From: Akkermansiaceae bacterium
Lineage (GTDB): Bacteria > Verrucomicrobiota > Verrucomicrobiia > Verrucomicrobiales > Akkermansiaceae
Assembly: GCA_025363295.1 (NCBI GenBank)
Contig: JANYEC010000076.1
Span: 59,203-123,202, forward strand
DNA: 64,000 bases
Reading direction: 5' to 3'
The notes under the pieces are model-generated. The model was not told where the DNA came from. It was given only the letters and a program-made list of their open reading frames with translations, and ran no database searches. Both the position numbers and the translations under genes were made by a program. Positions 19,003 through 26,718 of this stretch are shown piece by piece; the stretch's first letter is position 1, and each line of letters opens with the position of its first letter.

Positions 19003-19617
19003 ATGTTCACCGGACTCGTCGAAGCCACAGGAAAGGTCATCTCGCTCGAACTGAAGGGCGAGCAAGCACGGCTAACTTTAAAAATCCCATTCTCTAACGA
19101 TCTCTCGCTCGGAGACTCCGTTGCCATCAACGGTTGCTGCCTAACCGTGGCGGACCTTGCACCCCCCCGCGTTTCATTTGACCTGTTAGCACAAACGTTG
19201 CGAGTCACCTCGCTCGGTTCGCTCGCCAAGAACTCAATCGTCAATCTCGAACGTGCGATGATGGTAGGAGATCGCTTTGGCGGCCATTTCGTTCAGGGTC
19301 ATGTGGACGCCACAGGCACGATCACTCGCCTTGAGAAAACCGGGCAGGATCACATTGTCGGCGTTAAATTGCCGCCCGAAATCCATCGCCTGTGCATCGA
19401 CAAGGGCTCGCTCACGCTCGACGGCATCTCCCTAACAATCGCTGATCTTACCCCAGATGGCGCGGTTTTTTGGATCACCCCGCACACTTGGGAGCACACC
19501 CACCTGCATGCCGCAGCCATTGGCCAAGCGATGAACCTCGAAGTGGATATGCTCGCAAAATATGTGGACAAGCTGCTTTCCGCTAGGCTCCAGCACACTG
19601 CTACCGACCTGATTTAA
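19003..19617 (+). CDS. ribE: Riboflavin synthase, alpha subunit
   Basis: A 204-residue enzyme that dismutates two 6,7-dimethyl-8-ribityllumazine molecules into riboflavin. The two lumazine-binding repeats are clear: MFTGLVEATGKV with INGCCLTVAD in the first half, and GHFVQGHVDATGTI with DGISLTIADL in the second. The C-terminal trimerisation helix (NLEVDMLAKYVDKLL) is present. It follows the antiporter by six bases and is not beside other rib genes here, and there is no room for an FMN riboswitch in front of it. It converges with the metal operon on the minus strand. Confidence 0.95.
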   Translation: MFTGLVEATGKVISLELKGEQARLTLKIPFSNDLSLGDSVAINGCCLTVADLAPPRVSFDLLAQTLRVTSLGSLAKNSIVNLERAMMVGDRFGGHFVQGHVDATGTITRLEKTGQDHIVGVKLPPEIHRLCIDKGSLTLDGISLTIADLTPDGAVFWITPHTWEHTHLHAAAIGQAMNLEVDMLAKYVDKLLSARLQHTATDLI

Positions 19618-19642
19618 AGCCTAACGAAATTGTTCATTCCAA

Positions 19643-19996
19643 TTACGCAAAATACGTATCCTCGTGAGCATACGGCGGTGAGCAGCAGCAGAGGAACTGC
19701 AATGGTTCGATGGCGCGGATCTGGTGCCAGGCACCGGGAGGGATAAGAATTGTATCGCCGGGATGGACCTCCTGGCAGATTCCATCAATCTCCATAATTC
19801 CAGTACCAGCGAGCAGGTAGTAAAGTTCCTCGCTGATTTTATGATAATGCCGCTCCGTTTCACCATTGGCAGGGAGCGTAGCCTCGGCGAGGCTTTGATG
19901 GACGACTGGCGCATTGGATAGGTCCAACAAACTACGGATGGTGGATCCGTCCTTGGTGGTGAATGGCACTTGCTGCTCCCGCTTACGAATTTCCAT
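19643..19996 (-). CDS. Cupin-fold protein
   Basis: A 117-residue single-domain cupin. Motif 1 is visible as HYHKISEELYYLLAGTG (metal-ligand His, His and Glu) and motif 2 as HPGDTILIPPGAWHQIRA (third His). Such proteins bind a divalent metal and are either small enzymes or sensors; the substrate is unknown. ATG 19996 is preferred to one 15 bases upstream. It sits about 30 bases downstream of the metal-ABC permease on the same strand, so it may belong to the metal operon, though cupins of this type occur in many contexts. Confidence 0.85.
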   Translation of the reverse strand: MEIRKREQQVPFTTKDGSTIRSLLDLSNAPVVHQSLAEATLPANGETERHYHKISEELYYLLAGTGIMEIDGICQEVHPGDTILIPPGAWHQIRAIEPLQFLCCCSPPYAHEDTYFA

Positions 19997-20026
19997 ACCG
20001 GAAGAAATCACGAAGCACGCCGGAGA

Positions 20027-20872
20027 TCAACTCGGCATGTCAGGCGGCGTTCCGATAGATGACTTCCGATTGAGAAAAGCTGAGACGATTCCGGCGAATA
20101 CCAACAGCGCCCCAAACACACAAACGATGGCCGCACCGGACGGAAGATCCTGATAAAAGGAAACCATCAATCCGCTCACTCCGCCGATCAACGACAACAC
20201 GACTCCGATGGCAAGCCGCGCGCCAAAGCGGCGTGCCGTGAGGATCCCACAGACGGCTGGAACAATCAGATAAGTAAATACTAACAATACCCCGACGATT
20301 TGCACAAAGCTGGTGACCACTACCCCGAAAGTGGCGTAGAAAAGAAAATCCCACAGTTTCACGGGCAGTCCGTTAAAAGCCGCTTCCTTGGGTGAGAACG
20401 AAAATAGCATAAACTTCTTTCGCGCAAACCAGTGAAAGATCCCTACACCCGCAAACAATGCAACTGTTCGGAAGATTTCCTCCTTGGTGACGAGCAGGAT
20501 GTTTCCAACGAGCATGTTCTTAATCTGTTCATCACCTTCCGTTGAGTAACTTAACAGAATCACTGAAGCGGCAGCCGCTACTACATATGAAATGCCTATG
20601 ATAGCTTCTTGCGGGACCTCCCCGCTGCGCTTGCCGGTGAAGGCAAACAGCCCCGCTGCGAGAACTGTGAATCCTAACGAGATCCAAAATGTGATTGGCC
20701 CACCCGGGTCCATGTGTTTCATCACGGCGAAGCAGACGCCAAGCGAGGCCATTTGAGCCATCGCAATGTCGATGAAAATAATCCCTCTCTGGACGACGTG
20801 CAAACCAAGGTAAACAAGGAGTCCCGGCAACAATACGCAGGCCATTATCGGCCACATCATGACTTCCCACAT
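20027..20872 (-). CDS. Metal ABC transporter permease (ABC-3 family, ZnuB/TroC-like)
   Basis: A 281-residue inner-membrane permease for zinc, manganese or iron. About eight hydrophobic segments are seen. The ABC-3 marks are GLHVVQRGIIFIDIAMAQMA near the start and VLLVFTYLIVPAVCGILTAR in the second half. It lies four bases downstream of the binding-protein gene and must be translated together with it. No ATP-binding subunit gene lies beside it or elsewhere in this operon, which is unusual. Confidence 0.88.
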   Translation of the reverse strand: MWEVMMWPIMACVLLPGLLVYLGLHVVQRGIIFIDIAMAQMASLGVCFAVMKHMDPGGPITFWISLGFTVLAAGLFAFTGKRSGEVPQEAIIGISYVVAAAASVILLSYSTEGDEQIKNMLVGNILLVTKEEIFRTVALFAGVGIFHWFARKKFMLFSFSPKEAAFNGLPVKLWDFLFYATFGVVVTSFVQIVGVLLVFTYLIVPAVCGILTARRFGARLAIGVVLSLIGGVSGLMVSFYQDLPSGAAIVCVFGALLVFAGIVSAFLNRKSSIGTPPDMPS

Positions 20873-20876
20873 ACGA

Positions 20877-21782
20877 TTAGTTTTTAAGTGCGGTGGTTAT
20901 GCGGGTGACGAGGATATCAATCAAACCGACATAGCTTGTGGTGTTAGGCAACGCCTCTGGATACTGGGCCATATCCACGACATGGGCCCCGGTGGAACTT
21001 GCAACTTTTTCAGCAATTTTTCGATTATGATAGGGCTCAACCAGTATGGCCTTGATTTGGTTACTCTTGATCAAACTGATCACTTCCACGAGGCGCGCAG
21101 GCGATGGCGGCACGCCGGGTTTCGGTTCTAAGAAGACATTCACATCCAATCCAAAACGATGGGCGAAATAGAGCCAGTCATCATGATATGCGGCCACATG
21201 GCGGCCACGGAACGGCAACATCGCCCGGCCCCACTCCTGAAGCTTGGTATCGATCATTGCTTCAAATTTTTTCTCGTTCGCCTGATAGATCACCGAGTTT
21301 GTGGGGTCAACGGCGGCAAAAGCCACAGCGATGTGCGCGGCTACGGCCTTGGCGATGATAGGGTCCACCATGAAATGTGGATTGCCCGAAGCATGCACAT
21401 CACCTGCTGCACGGCTTAATGTAGCAGGCACATCAAGCAGGTGAATGCCCTCAGAGGCAAGCACGCGACCGGGTGCTCCGACTTCGATTTTCGAATTCCG
21501 CGCTGTCTGGAGCAACGGCGGCAGCCAACCGACTTCCAACTCGGCACCTCCTTCGATGAGCACATCAGCGGTGCGCAGTTTTACAATGAAGCTCGGCCGA
21601 GCATCGACAAAATGCGGGTCCTCGGTAGGTTTACCCATGACTGTAACGTCCACATGGTCACCACCGATTTCTCGGGCGAGGGCGGCATAATCGGACAATG
21701 TGGTGACGACGTTCAGTTTGGCTTGAGCCGAGCCGATAGAAGCGGTGCAGACCGCGATTATAAAAAGTATATTCGGTTTCAT
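20877..21782 (-). CDS. Metal ABC transporter substrate-binding protein (ZnuA/TroA family)
   Basis: About 301 residues from ATG 21782, which places a signal peptide (KPNILFIIAVCTASIGSAQA) at the N-terminus. Cluster A-I marks follow: VVTTLSDYAALAREIGGDHV, then a first metal His in EDPHFVDARPS, a second in SGNPHFMVDP, then HDDWLYFAHRFGL and ILVEPYHNRK. No His-rich loop is present, so either high-affinity Zn or Mn/Fe is possible. The start region overlaps nothing, but an in-frame upstream ATG would run into the channel gene. It is in tandem with the permease and the outer-membrane channel. Confidence 0.88.
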   Translation of the reverse strand: MKPNILFIIAVCTASIGSAQAKLNVVTTLSDYAALAREIGGDHVDVTVMGKPTEDPHFVDARPSFIVKLRTADVLIEGGAELEVGWLPPLLQTARNSKIEVGAPGRVLASEGIHLLDVPATLSRAAGDVHASGNPHFMVDPIIAKAVAAHIAVAFAAVDPTNSVIYQANEKKFEAMIDTKLQEWGRAMLPFRGRHVAAYHDDWLYFAHRFGLDVNVFLEPKPGVPPSPARLVEVISLIKSNQIKAILVEPYHNRKIAEKVASSTGAHVVDMAQYPEALPNTTSYVGLIDILVTRITTALKN

Positions 21783-21807
21783 AAAATTCGAGTCATTAAG
21801 TGATAGA

Positions 21808-23412
21808 TTAATATTTGTGAGCGCCATGAGCACCTAGGCTGATTTCATACATCAGGAAAAGTGAGTCTTCGTCTCGTTTCGCAAGAAAGTCGGTGGACTC
21901 AAGGATATCGTGATTATATTGAAGGCGCAGTTTCGAGAATTCCGAAGGATACCACGAAAGGTCTGCGGACATGCGGAGCCTACTTTGCCGCAAAGGGTCA
22001 TCCGTGATGGAAGAGTTATCAATTTTGACATAATCGCCCCGCACTCCTGCTGCCCAGCCTTTGCGGAAGCCCCACACGACTTGAGAATAGACACCCCAGT
22101 CGTTGAAAATTTCTGCGCTGGGAAAGGCATCATCAAGACCCCGTCCAGCCTCGTAACGACGAAACATTGCTTCGCTCTGCCATTTAACGAATGGCCAGCC
22201 CCCCTCGGCATTGCCGGGTTTCCATTTGTAGAATAAATCGATCCCATAAATTTCGGTGCGGCTATCTTCACCGGTATCATTCGGCCCAAAGGCTGCGGAG
22301 ATTCCCGTTAGAATTGTCTGAGTGGGGGTCAGATCGAACGATGCCTCCAAACGCGGCGTGACAACCATGTCCGAAATGCTGGTGGTCTGGCGGTTGACCG
22401 TCGGCCTACCAAAGAACGTGTCATCCTCGCCCGGATTACGAAAGGAATAGCTGGTGCCACCTTGACCATTTTGCACGGCCAGAAGTGCCTGTGCGTAAAA
22501 CGGAGTTGGAATCACCCAAGCGACCTGTGCACCAACACCGCGCAATCCATCACGACCTAACATCATCCCATTGACCAGTGGTGCATCCACGAAATCCCAT
22601 GTGTGCGGATGCATGGGATTGTTGCGACCGAATGGGGTGAAGAACTGCCCTCCTTTGAATTGTAGGCCATAGGGCAGAGAGGTGGTTTGGCCAAACGCTT
22701 CCTCCACTTCCACAGCGCTTTCATTGTTATTATCAAGCTTGAAGACAATGTTAGCAAAACCTTCAAAATACGGGTCCACCGCACCATCAAGCGCGAGTTC
22801 CACGTTTCTGGCGTTGAAGCCGTTTTGCTGCGGATCATGATCGCCGACTTCGAGCGTGCTAAGATCATCATCGGAGGAAGCGGCTCCGACAATGATCGCA
22901 TCAAACGAGATGTTCAGGTAGCTGCCCTTCGCCGCACTTCCGCTACCCCCGATTAAGCCCGGTGATGAAATGAGGCCCGAAGATGGAGCGCTTGCTGGAG
23001 AGCTTGCAACCACCGCAGAATCTGTGGTGGGAAAAACATCTCCGGTGGGAACCCCTAATGCACTGGCTGGTGGAAGCACTACTGGAGAACCAGCGACGAC
23101 TGTCGCATCATGGGTCGGAAACGCGGGAGGAAGTTCTGCCAGCACAGGCGGACTTTCCTCGTGAGAGGAGTGTGGTGGCGGGGACTGTTTCAAGGTCTCG
23201 ATCACTAACTGCTGGTCAGAGATCTGTTTCTTGAGGTTGTCGATTTGTGACTGATGTTGGGACTGGATTTCCTGGATGCTTTTTTCCATCTCAAGGAGTT
23301 GTTTCTGGATTGCCTCGTTGGAGGCAGGCAGAGGAGCGGGCTCCTCGGCTTGAAGTCGGATAGAAATAAGAACACTGGCGATGAAAATGGATACAGATTT
23401 GTGAATGTACAT
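21808..23412 (-). CDS. Outer-membrane beta-barrel channel with N-terminal coiled coil
   Basis: A 534-residue protein with a signal peptide (KSVSIFIASVLISIRLQAEE), then a coiled coil at about 28-78 (IQKQLLEMEKSIQEIQSQHQ and following heptads), then a low-complexity Pro/Ser/Ala linker to about 160. The rest alternates short amphipathic strands with aromatic ends (LNISFDAIIVGAAS, YGLQFKGGQFFTPFG, YGIDLFYKWKPG, LRLQYNHDI) and ends with a strand before the C-terminus, as in porins. The layout recalls OprP/OprO-type and other Verrucomicrobia outer-membrane channels. Its place before a metal binding protein suggests metal passage across the outer membrane. A 29-bp palindrome lies just before its start codon. 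Confidence 0.75.
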   Translation of the reverse strand: MYIHKSVSIFIASVLISIRLQAEEPAPLPASNEAIQKQLLEMEKSIQEIQSQHQSQIDNLKKQISDQQLVIETLKQSPPPHSSHEESPPVLAELPPAFPTHDATVVAGSPVVLPPASALGVPTGDVFPTTDSAVVASSPASAPSSGLISSPGLIGGSGSAAKGSYLNISFDAIIVGAASSDDDLSTLEVGDHDPQQNGFNARNVELALDGAVDPYFEGFANIVFKLDNNNESAVEVEEAFGQTTSLPYGLQFKGGQFFTPFGRNNPMHPHTWDFVDAPLVNGMMLGRDGLRGVGAQVAWVIPTPFYAQALLAVQNGQGGTSYSFRNPGEDDTFFGRPTVNRQTTSISDMVVTPRLEASFDLTPTQTILTGISAAFGPNDTGEDSRTEIYGIDLFYKWKPGNAEGGWPFVKWQSEAMFRRYEAGRGLDDAFPSAEIFNDWGVYSQVVWGFRKGWAAGVRGDYVKIDNSSITDDPLRQSRLRMSADLSWYPSEFSKLRLQYNHDILESTDFLAKRDEDSLFLMYEISLGAHGAHKY

Positions 23413-23416
23413 GAGA

Positions 23417-23445
23417 ATGCATGATAGATATTATGTATGGTGCAT
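23417..23445 (-). promoter_or_regulatory. 29-bp palindrome before the metal-uptake channel gene (candidate metalloregulator operator)
   Basis: The site has almost perfect two-fold symmetry: half-site ATGCAnnATAnATA, one central base, then the mirrored half. Twenty-two of the 28 non-central positions match their partner. It ends four bases before the ATG of the channel gene, so it would overlap the transcription start or the ribosome-binding region. Length and position are typical of Fur/Zur-family operators. The regulator is not encoded nearby, and the assignment to zinc is inferred from the operon content. Confidence 0.6.
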
Positions 23446-23508
23446 GGCATCTGCCACGCTTGTCAGGCGCGGAAACAAACGTTGTCCCCGCGAAACGAAT
23501 CGATTCTA

Positions 23509-23841
23509 TCAGGCAAAGTCGGGCGGCCCGTGCACAAGTAAGCTGCCACACAAATGATAAGGCAGTACGTGGCGAACTTTCACAGAAATAAACTCCGCTC
23601 CAGCAACTTTCAGCAGGAAATTCGGAGCCACAATCGGGGCGATGACAGTGAGATCAATGGACCCCGCTTGGAAATCTGTAGCGAGACAATGGTGACTGGA
23701 CTCATGAGAATCCGAGTGGCAGCACTCGTGCAACTTGGGCGAGACGCTCATCATCGAAATGACGAGAACCTGAATGATCGCGATCCAAACTAAGGGCGCG
23801 AACAGGCGCATCCATCGAGTTTGAATAGGGTAATCACTCAT
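23509..23841 (-). CDS. Small Cys/His-rich exported or membrane-anchored protein
   Basis: A 110-residue protein of no family I recognise with certainty (some resemblance to DUF2946-type small proteins). A hydrophobic segment at about 12-32 (LFAPLVWIAIIQVLVISMM) acts as signal or anchor. A cluster of possible metal ligands follows directly: HECCHSDSHESSHHC. The remainder is short and contains HVLPYHLCGS. It is read in the same direction as the channel and metal-transport genes, about 95 bases upstream of the channel. A role in holding or sensing metal at the membrane is suggested by the Cys/His cluster and context. Confidence 0.65.
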   Translation of the reverse strand: MSDYPIQTRWMRLFAPLVWIAIIQVLVISMMSVSPKLHECCHSDSHESSHHCLATDFQAGSIDLTVIAPIVAPNFLLKVAGAEFISVKVRHVLPYHLCGSLLVHGPPDFA

Positions 23842-23849
23842 CTGCGTGG

Positions 23850-23878
23850 GAATTATTAAATAAAACTAAATGGAGCAA
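23850..23878 (-). promoter_or_regulatory. Possible promoter of the Cys/His-rich protein gene
   Basis: On the minus strand TTGCTC (23878-23873) and TAATTC (23855-23850) are separated by 17 bases in an AT-rich stretch just before the start codon at 23841. The match to a sigma-70 consensus is only fair, and the very short leader would leave little room for a ribosome site. Confidence 0.3.
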
Positions 23879-23898
23879 GCTGATTTTATTCAGTTAGG

Positions 23899-24036
23899 TT
23901 AATTTCGTCTCAAGGGGATGGCCTGATGAACGAAAAGCCCCACCTGCATGGAGGTCCACTGGGAAGCTGATTTAATCTCAGGAATCGCACGTTGGATCTT
24001 CGAGTCGAACAGCGTGAGCAACGTCAGTGAGATCAT
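23899..24036 (-). CDS. Possible small open frame or gene remnant (45 codons)
   Basis: The only content seen in the 325-base gap between the Cys/His-rich protein and aroB. From ATG 24036 it reads MISLTLLTLFDSKIQRAIPE and continues to a stop at 23899. The frame stays open a little further upstream (ELPTLLQKGGLFGFK before the Met). The composition looks protein-like, and it is read in the same direction as the metal operon, but no family is recognised. It could be a leader peptide, a small protein or the eroded end of an older gene. Chance is also possible at this length. Confidence 0.22.
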   Translation of the reverse strand: MISLTLLTLFDSKIQRAIPEIKSASQWTSMQVGLFVHQAIPLRRN

Positions 24037-24166
24037 TTTAAATCCAAAAAGCCCGCCTTTCTGCAAAAGCGTGGGAAGCTCATAGCATCACATGCCTTTA
24101 TCTTCTCATGGCCGCCAGCCGCAGAGATGAACTGGACATGCTCACTTCAATTTCCATGCTCCACCC

Positions 24167-25252
24167 ATGCCTGCTGTCCAAGTTGATTTAGCCGAGAGAT
24201 CTTACGAAGTGCTCGTTGCCCCTGGCACGCTCATCCATGCCGGTGATTTGATTTCACAAGCGGGACTTTCCGGACTGCATGCTGCGGTCATCAGCGATGA
24301 GACGGTGGCGCGGTTCCACTCGGGCGCATTGTTAGGATCGTTAGAAGCTGCCGGTTTTCGCCCCACTCTGCACACTGTGACAGCGGGCGAGGCGTCGAAG
24401 TCGATGGGGCATGTGGAAACACTTTGTCGCGAAATGATCCGCGCAGGTCATGACCGGAAATCTGTGGTAGTCGCTCTGGGCGGAGGCGTGGTCGGCGATC
24501 TAGCAGGATTTGTGGCATCCATTTTCTATCGGGGCATTCCGTTCGTGCAAATTCCCACAACGATTGTAGCGCAGGTGGATTCGTCGGTGGGCGGGAAAAC
24601 TGGGGTGAACGTGGGAGAAGGAAAAAATTTACTGGGAGCATTCCATCAGCCTCGGTTAGTGATCGTGGATCCTGAAACACTTCGCACACTGCCGGATCGC
24701 GAGTTTTGCGAAGGTTTTGCCGAGGCGATCAAACACGCCGCCATCCGTGATGCAGCGATGCTCGATGACCTTGCGGCGTTAGAGCCAGCAGGTCGCGATG
24801 TTCCAGCAGATTTAATCGCCCGCAATATCGCCATTAAGGCCCGAGTTGTGGAAGCGGACGAACACGAGACACTCGGCATCCGCGCCTTAATGAATTTCGG
24901 CCACACCATCGGCCACGGCATCGAGGCGTCTGTGCCGTATGGTGAGATGTTGCATGGCGAGGCGATTTCGTTAGGGATACGCGCAGCTCTGCTGATTTCA
25001 GAAAAACACGCCGGGCTCACTCCAGAAGCGAGTGCGAAGGTGATCCGCCTCTTAAAACACTATCACCTGCCCCTTCTTCTATCACCTTCTATCACGACGG
25101 ACAGGGTAATGGAAAAACTTGCTAGAGATAAGAAATTCTCCTCGGGGGCCATTCGCTTTGTAGTGCTCGACAAACTCGGCAGCGCGAAAGTAATCAACAC
25201 GGTCACCGCCGAAGACCTGCGCGAAGCCATCGAGCATTTGCGTAAAGTCTGA
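24167..25252 (+). CDS. aroB: 3-dehydroquinate synthase
   Basis: A 361-residue enzyme of the shikimate pathway that cyclises DAHP to 3-dehydroquinate, using NAD and a divalent metal. Typical marks are [14 protein letters not shown] (NAD site, about 105-118), [21 protein letters not shown] broken into two well-known blocks, the metal ligands in [10 protein letters not shown], and [11 protein letters not shown] with the metal His pair. The length is normal. It stands alone on the plus strand after the divergent metal operon, and no other shikimate gene lies nearby. Confidence 0.96.
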   Translation: MPAVQVDLAERSYEVLVAPGTLIHAGDLISQAGLSGLHAAVISDETVARFHSGALLGSLEAAGFRPTLHTVTAGEASKSMGHVETLCREMIRAGHDRKSVVVALGGGVVGDLAGFVASIFYRGIPFVQIPTTIVAQVDSSVGGKTGVNVGEGKNLLGAFHQPRLVIVDPETLRTLPDREFCEGFAEAIKHAAIRDAAMLDDLAALEPAGRDVPADLIARNIAIKARVVEADEHETLGIRALMNFGHTIGHGIEASVPYGEMLHGEAISLGIRAALLISEKHAGLTPEASAKVIRLLKHYHLPLLLSPSITTDRVMEKLARDKKFSSGAIRFVVLDKLGSAKVINTVTAEDLREAIEHLRKV

Positions 25253-25350
25253 GTCAGCTATCGGAACCCGAAACATTCATGGAAAACGCCGGAAATATCG
25301 CCCTTGCTTGCGCTTGCGCTCGGTGCGGGCATCCTCTAAGAATTTGGCCG

Positions 25351-25992
25351 ATGAAACGCCGACTCGCCCTCATTTCGCTCGCTCTGTTTCCTGCCCTCGC
25401 CTTGTCCGAGCCAGCCAAGGAAGCTGAAAAACCCTCCGCTCTAGCTGCTGCCAAAGCGCCTAAAGTTCGCTTGAAGACCAACAAAGGCGACATCGTCATC
25501 GCGTTGAATGCAGAAAAAGCGCCAATTACGGTGGCCAATTTCCTAAGCTACGTGAACAAGAAGCACTATAATGGCACGGTTTTCCACCGGGTGATCTCGG
25601 GCTTTATGATCCAAGGCGGTGGATTCGCTCTCGAAGGCAAGAACCTCGTCGAAAAGGAATCCGGCAAGGGCATCAAGAACGAAGGCCAGAACGGACTTTC
25701 CAACGAGCGCGGCACGATCGCTATGGCCCGCACCAGCGATCCTAACAGTGCGACGGCGCAGTTTTTTATCAATGTCAATGACAACGCGATGCTCAACTAT
25801 CCAAGCAATGGTGGCTATGCGGTCTTCGGTAAAGTGGTGGAAGGCATGGACGTAGTGGATAAAATCAAGGCCGTGCCAACCGGCACCGCGACACTCACGA
25901 TGCGCCACCCACTGACCCACGAGAAAATAGAAGCGCCATCTCAAGACGTGCCAACGGAAAACGTGGTGATCACTGCCGCCACCGCCGAGTGA
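25351..25992 (+). CDS. Cyclophilin-type peptidyl-prolyl cis-trans isomerase, exported
   Basis: About 213 residues from ATG 25351, which gives a signal peptide ([18 protein letters not shown]). A 72-base upstream extension is in frame but lacks sense. The cyclophilin core is clear: [19 protein letters not shown], then [15 protein letters not shown] (active-site Arg, Phe, Gln), then [17 protein letters not shown] and [19 protein letters not shown]. It catalyses proline isomerisation during folding, probably in the periplasm. The gene lies about 100 bases after aroB, with plsY following 21 bases later. Confidence 0.92.
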   Translation: MKRRLALISLALFPALALSEPAKEAEKPSALAAAKAPKVRLKTNKGDIVIALNAEKAPITVANFLSYVNKKHYNGTVFHRVISGFMIQGGGFALEGKNLVEKESGKGIKNEGQNGLSNERGTIAMARTSDPNSATAQFFINVNDNAMLNYPSNGGYAVFGKVVEGMDVVDKIKAVPTGTATLTMRHPLTHEKIEAPSQDVPTENVVITAATAE

Positions 25993-26013
25993 TCATTGCC
26001 TAACATTTCCTGC

Positions 26014-26718
26014 ATGCAACTCTGGCTGTGCCCAATCATTGCTTTCCTTTGCGGGTCGGTTCCTTTCGGACTGATCATTGCGAAGGCGAAAGGAATCGAT
26101 ATTCGCAAGCACGGTTCGGGCAACATTGGTGCAACGAATGTGCTGCGGGTGATCGGGAAAAAATACGGAATTTCCTGTCTGTTTCTCGATGCATTGAAGG
26201 GCTTCATCCCGGTAGTGATCGCGATCTCGCTGATTCATTTTGAAGGCATGAAAAACCCGATGGTCATCAAAAGTCTGTCTGCCTGCGCAGGGGACTTCCC
26301 GATGCTAACAGCGCAAATTTTTCAAGTCGCAACCGGTTTGTTCGCAGTGCTTGGGCATAATTACTCGCCATGGGTCGGCTTCAAGGGAGGGAAAGGAATC
26401 GCAACGTCCGCCGGAGTTTTGATTGCACTAATGCCTGCGGCGATTGTGATTCTCATCGTCGTTTGGCTGGTCATTTTTCTAACGACTCGCTACGTCTCGC
26501 TGGCGAGCATCATCGCCGCAGGGGTGCTGCCGCTGGTGACGCTTTCGGGTTCGTGGTTTCACGGGAAAATCCAGAATGGCACGTGGAACAAACCTCTGTT
26601 AGCGCTCACGTTGATCATCGCCGTGCTCGCGATATGGGCGCATCGCGGTAATATCACACGTCTGCGCAACGGCACGGAACACCGCTTCAGCCGCAAGCCG
26701 AAACCCAATCATGGCTAA
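26014..26718 (+). CDS. plsY: Glycerol-3-phosphate acyltransferase PlsY
   Basis: About 234 residues; ATG 26014 is preferred over a TTG 18 bases upstream. PlsY is the inner-membrane enzyme that moves an acyl group from acyl-phosphate to glycerol 3-phosphate, the first step of phospholipid synthesis. Marks are CGSVPFGLIIAKAKGIDIR, HGSGNIGATNVLRVIGKK, the loop GHNYSPWVGFKGGKGIATS and five hydrophobic segments. The protein carries a longer than usual loop after the second segment (FEGMKNPMVIKSLSACAGDF). It overlaps gpsA by eight bases, whose product makes its substrate. Confidence 0.94.
   Translation: MQLWLCPIIAFLCGSVPFGLIIAKAKGIDIRKHGSGNIGATNVLRVIGKKYGISCLFLDALKGFIPVVIAISLIHFEGMKNPMVIKSLSACAGDFPMLTAQIFQVATGLFAVLGHNYSPWVGFKGGKGIATSAGVLIALMPAAIVILIVVWLVIFLTTRYVSLASIIAAGVLPLVTLSGSWFHGKIQNGTWNKPLLALTLIIAVLAIWAHRGNITRLRNGTEHRFSRKPKPNHG

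Noticed and set aside
18950..19010. FMN riboswitch in front of riboflavin synthase
   Set aside because: Only six bases separate the antiporter stop from the ribE start, so there is no room for the element, and no part of the conserved core is seen in the preceding coding sequence.
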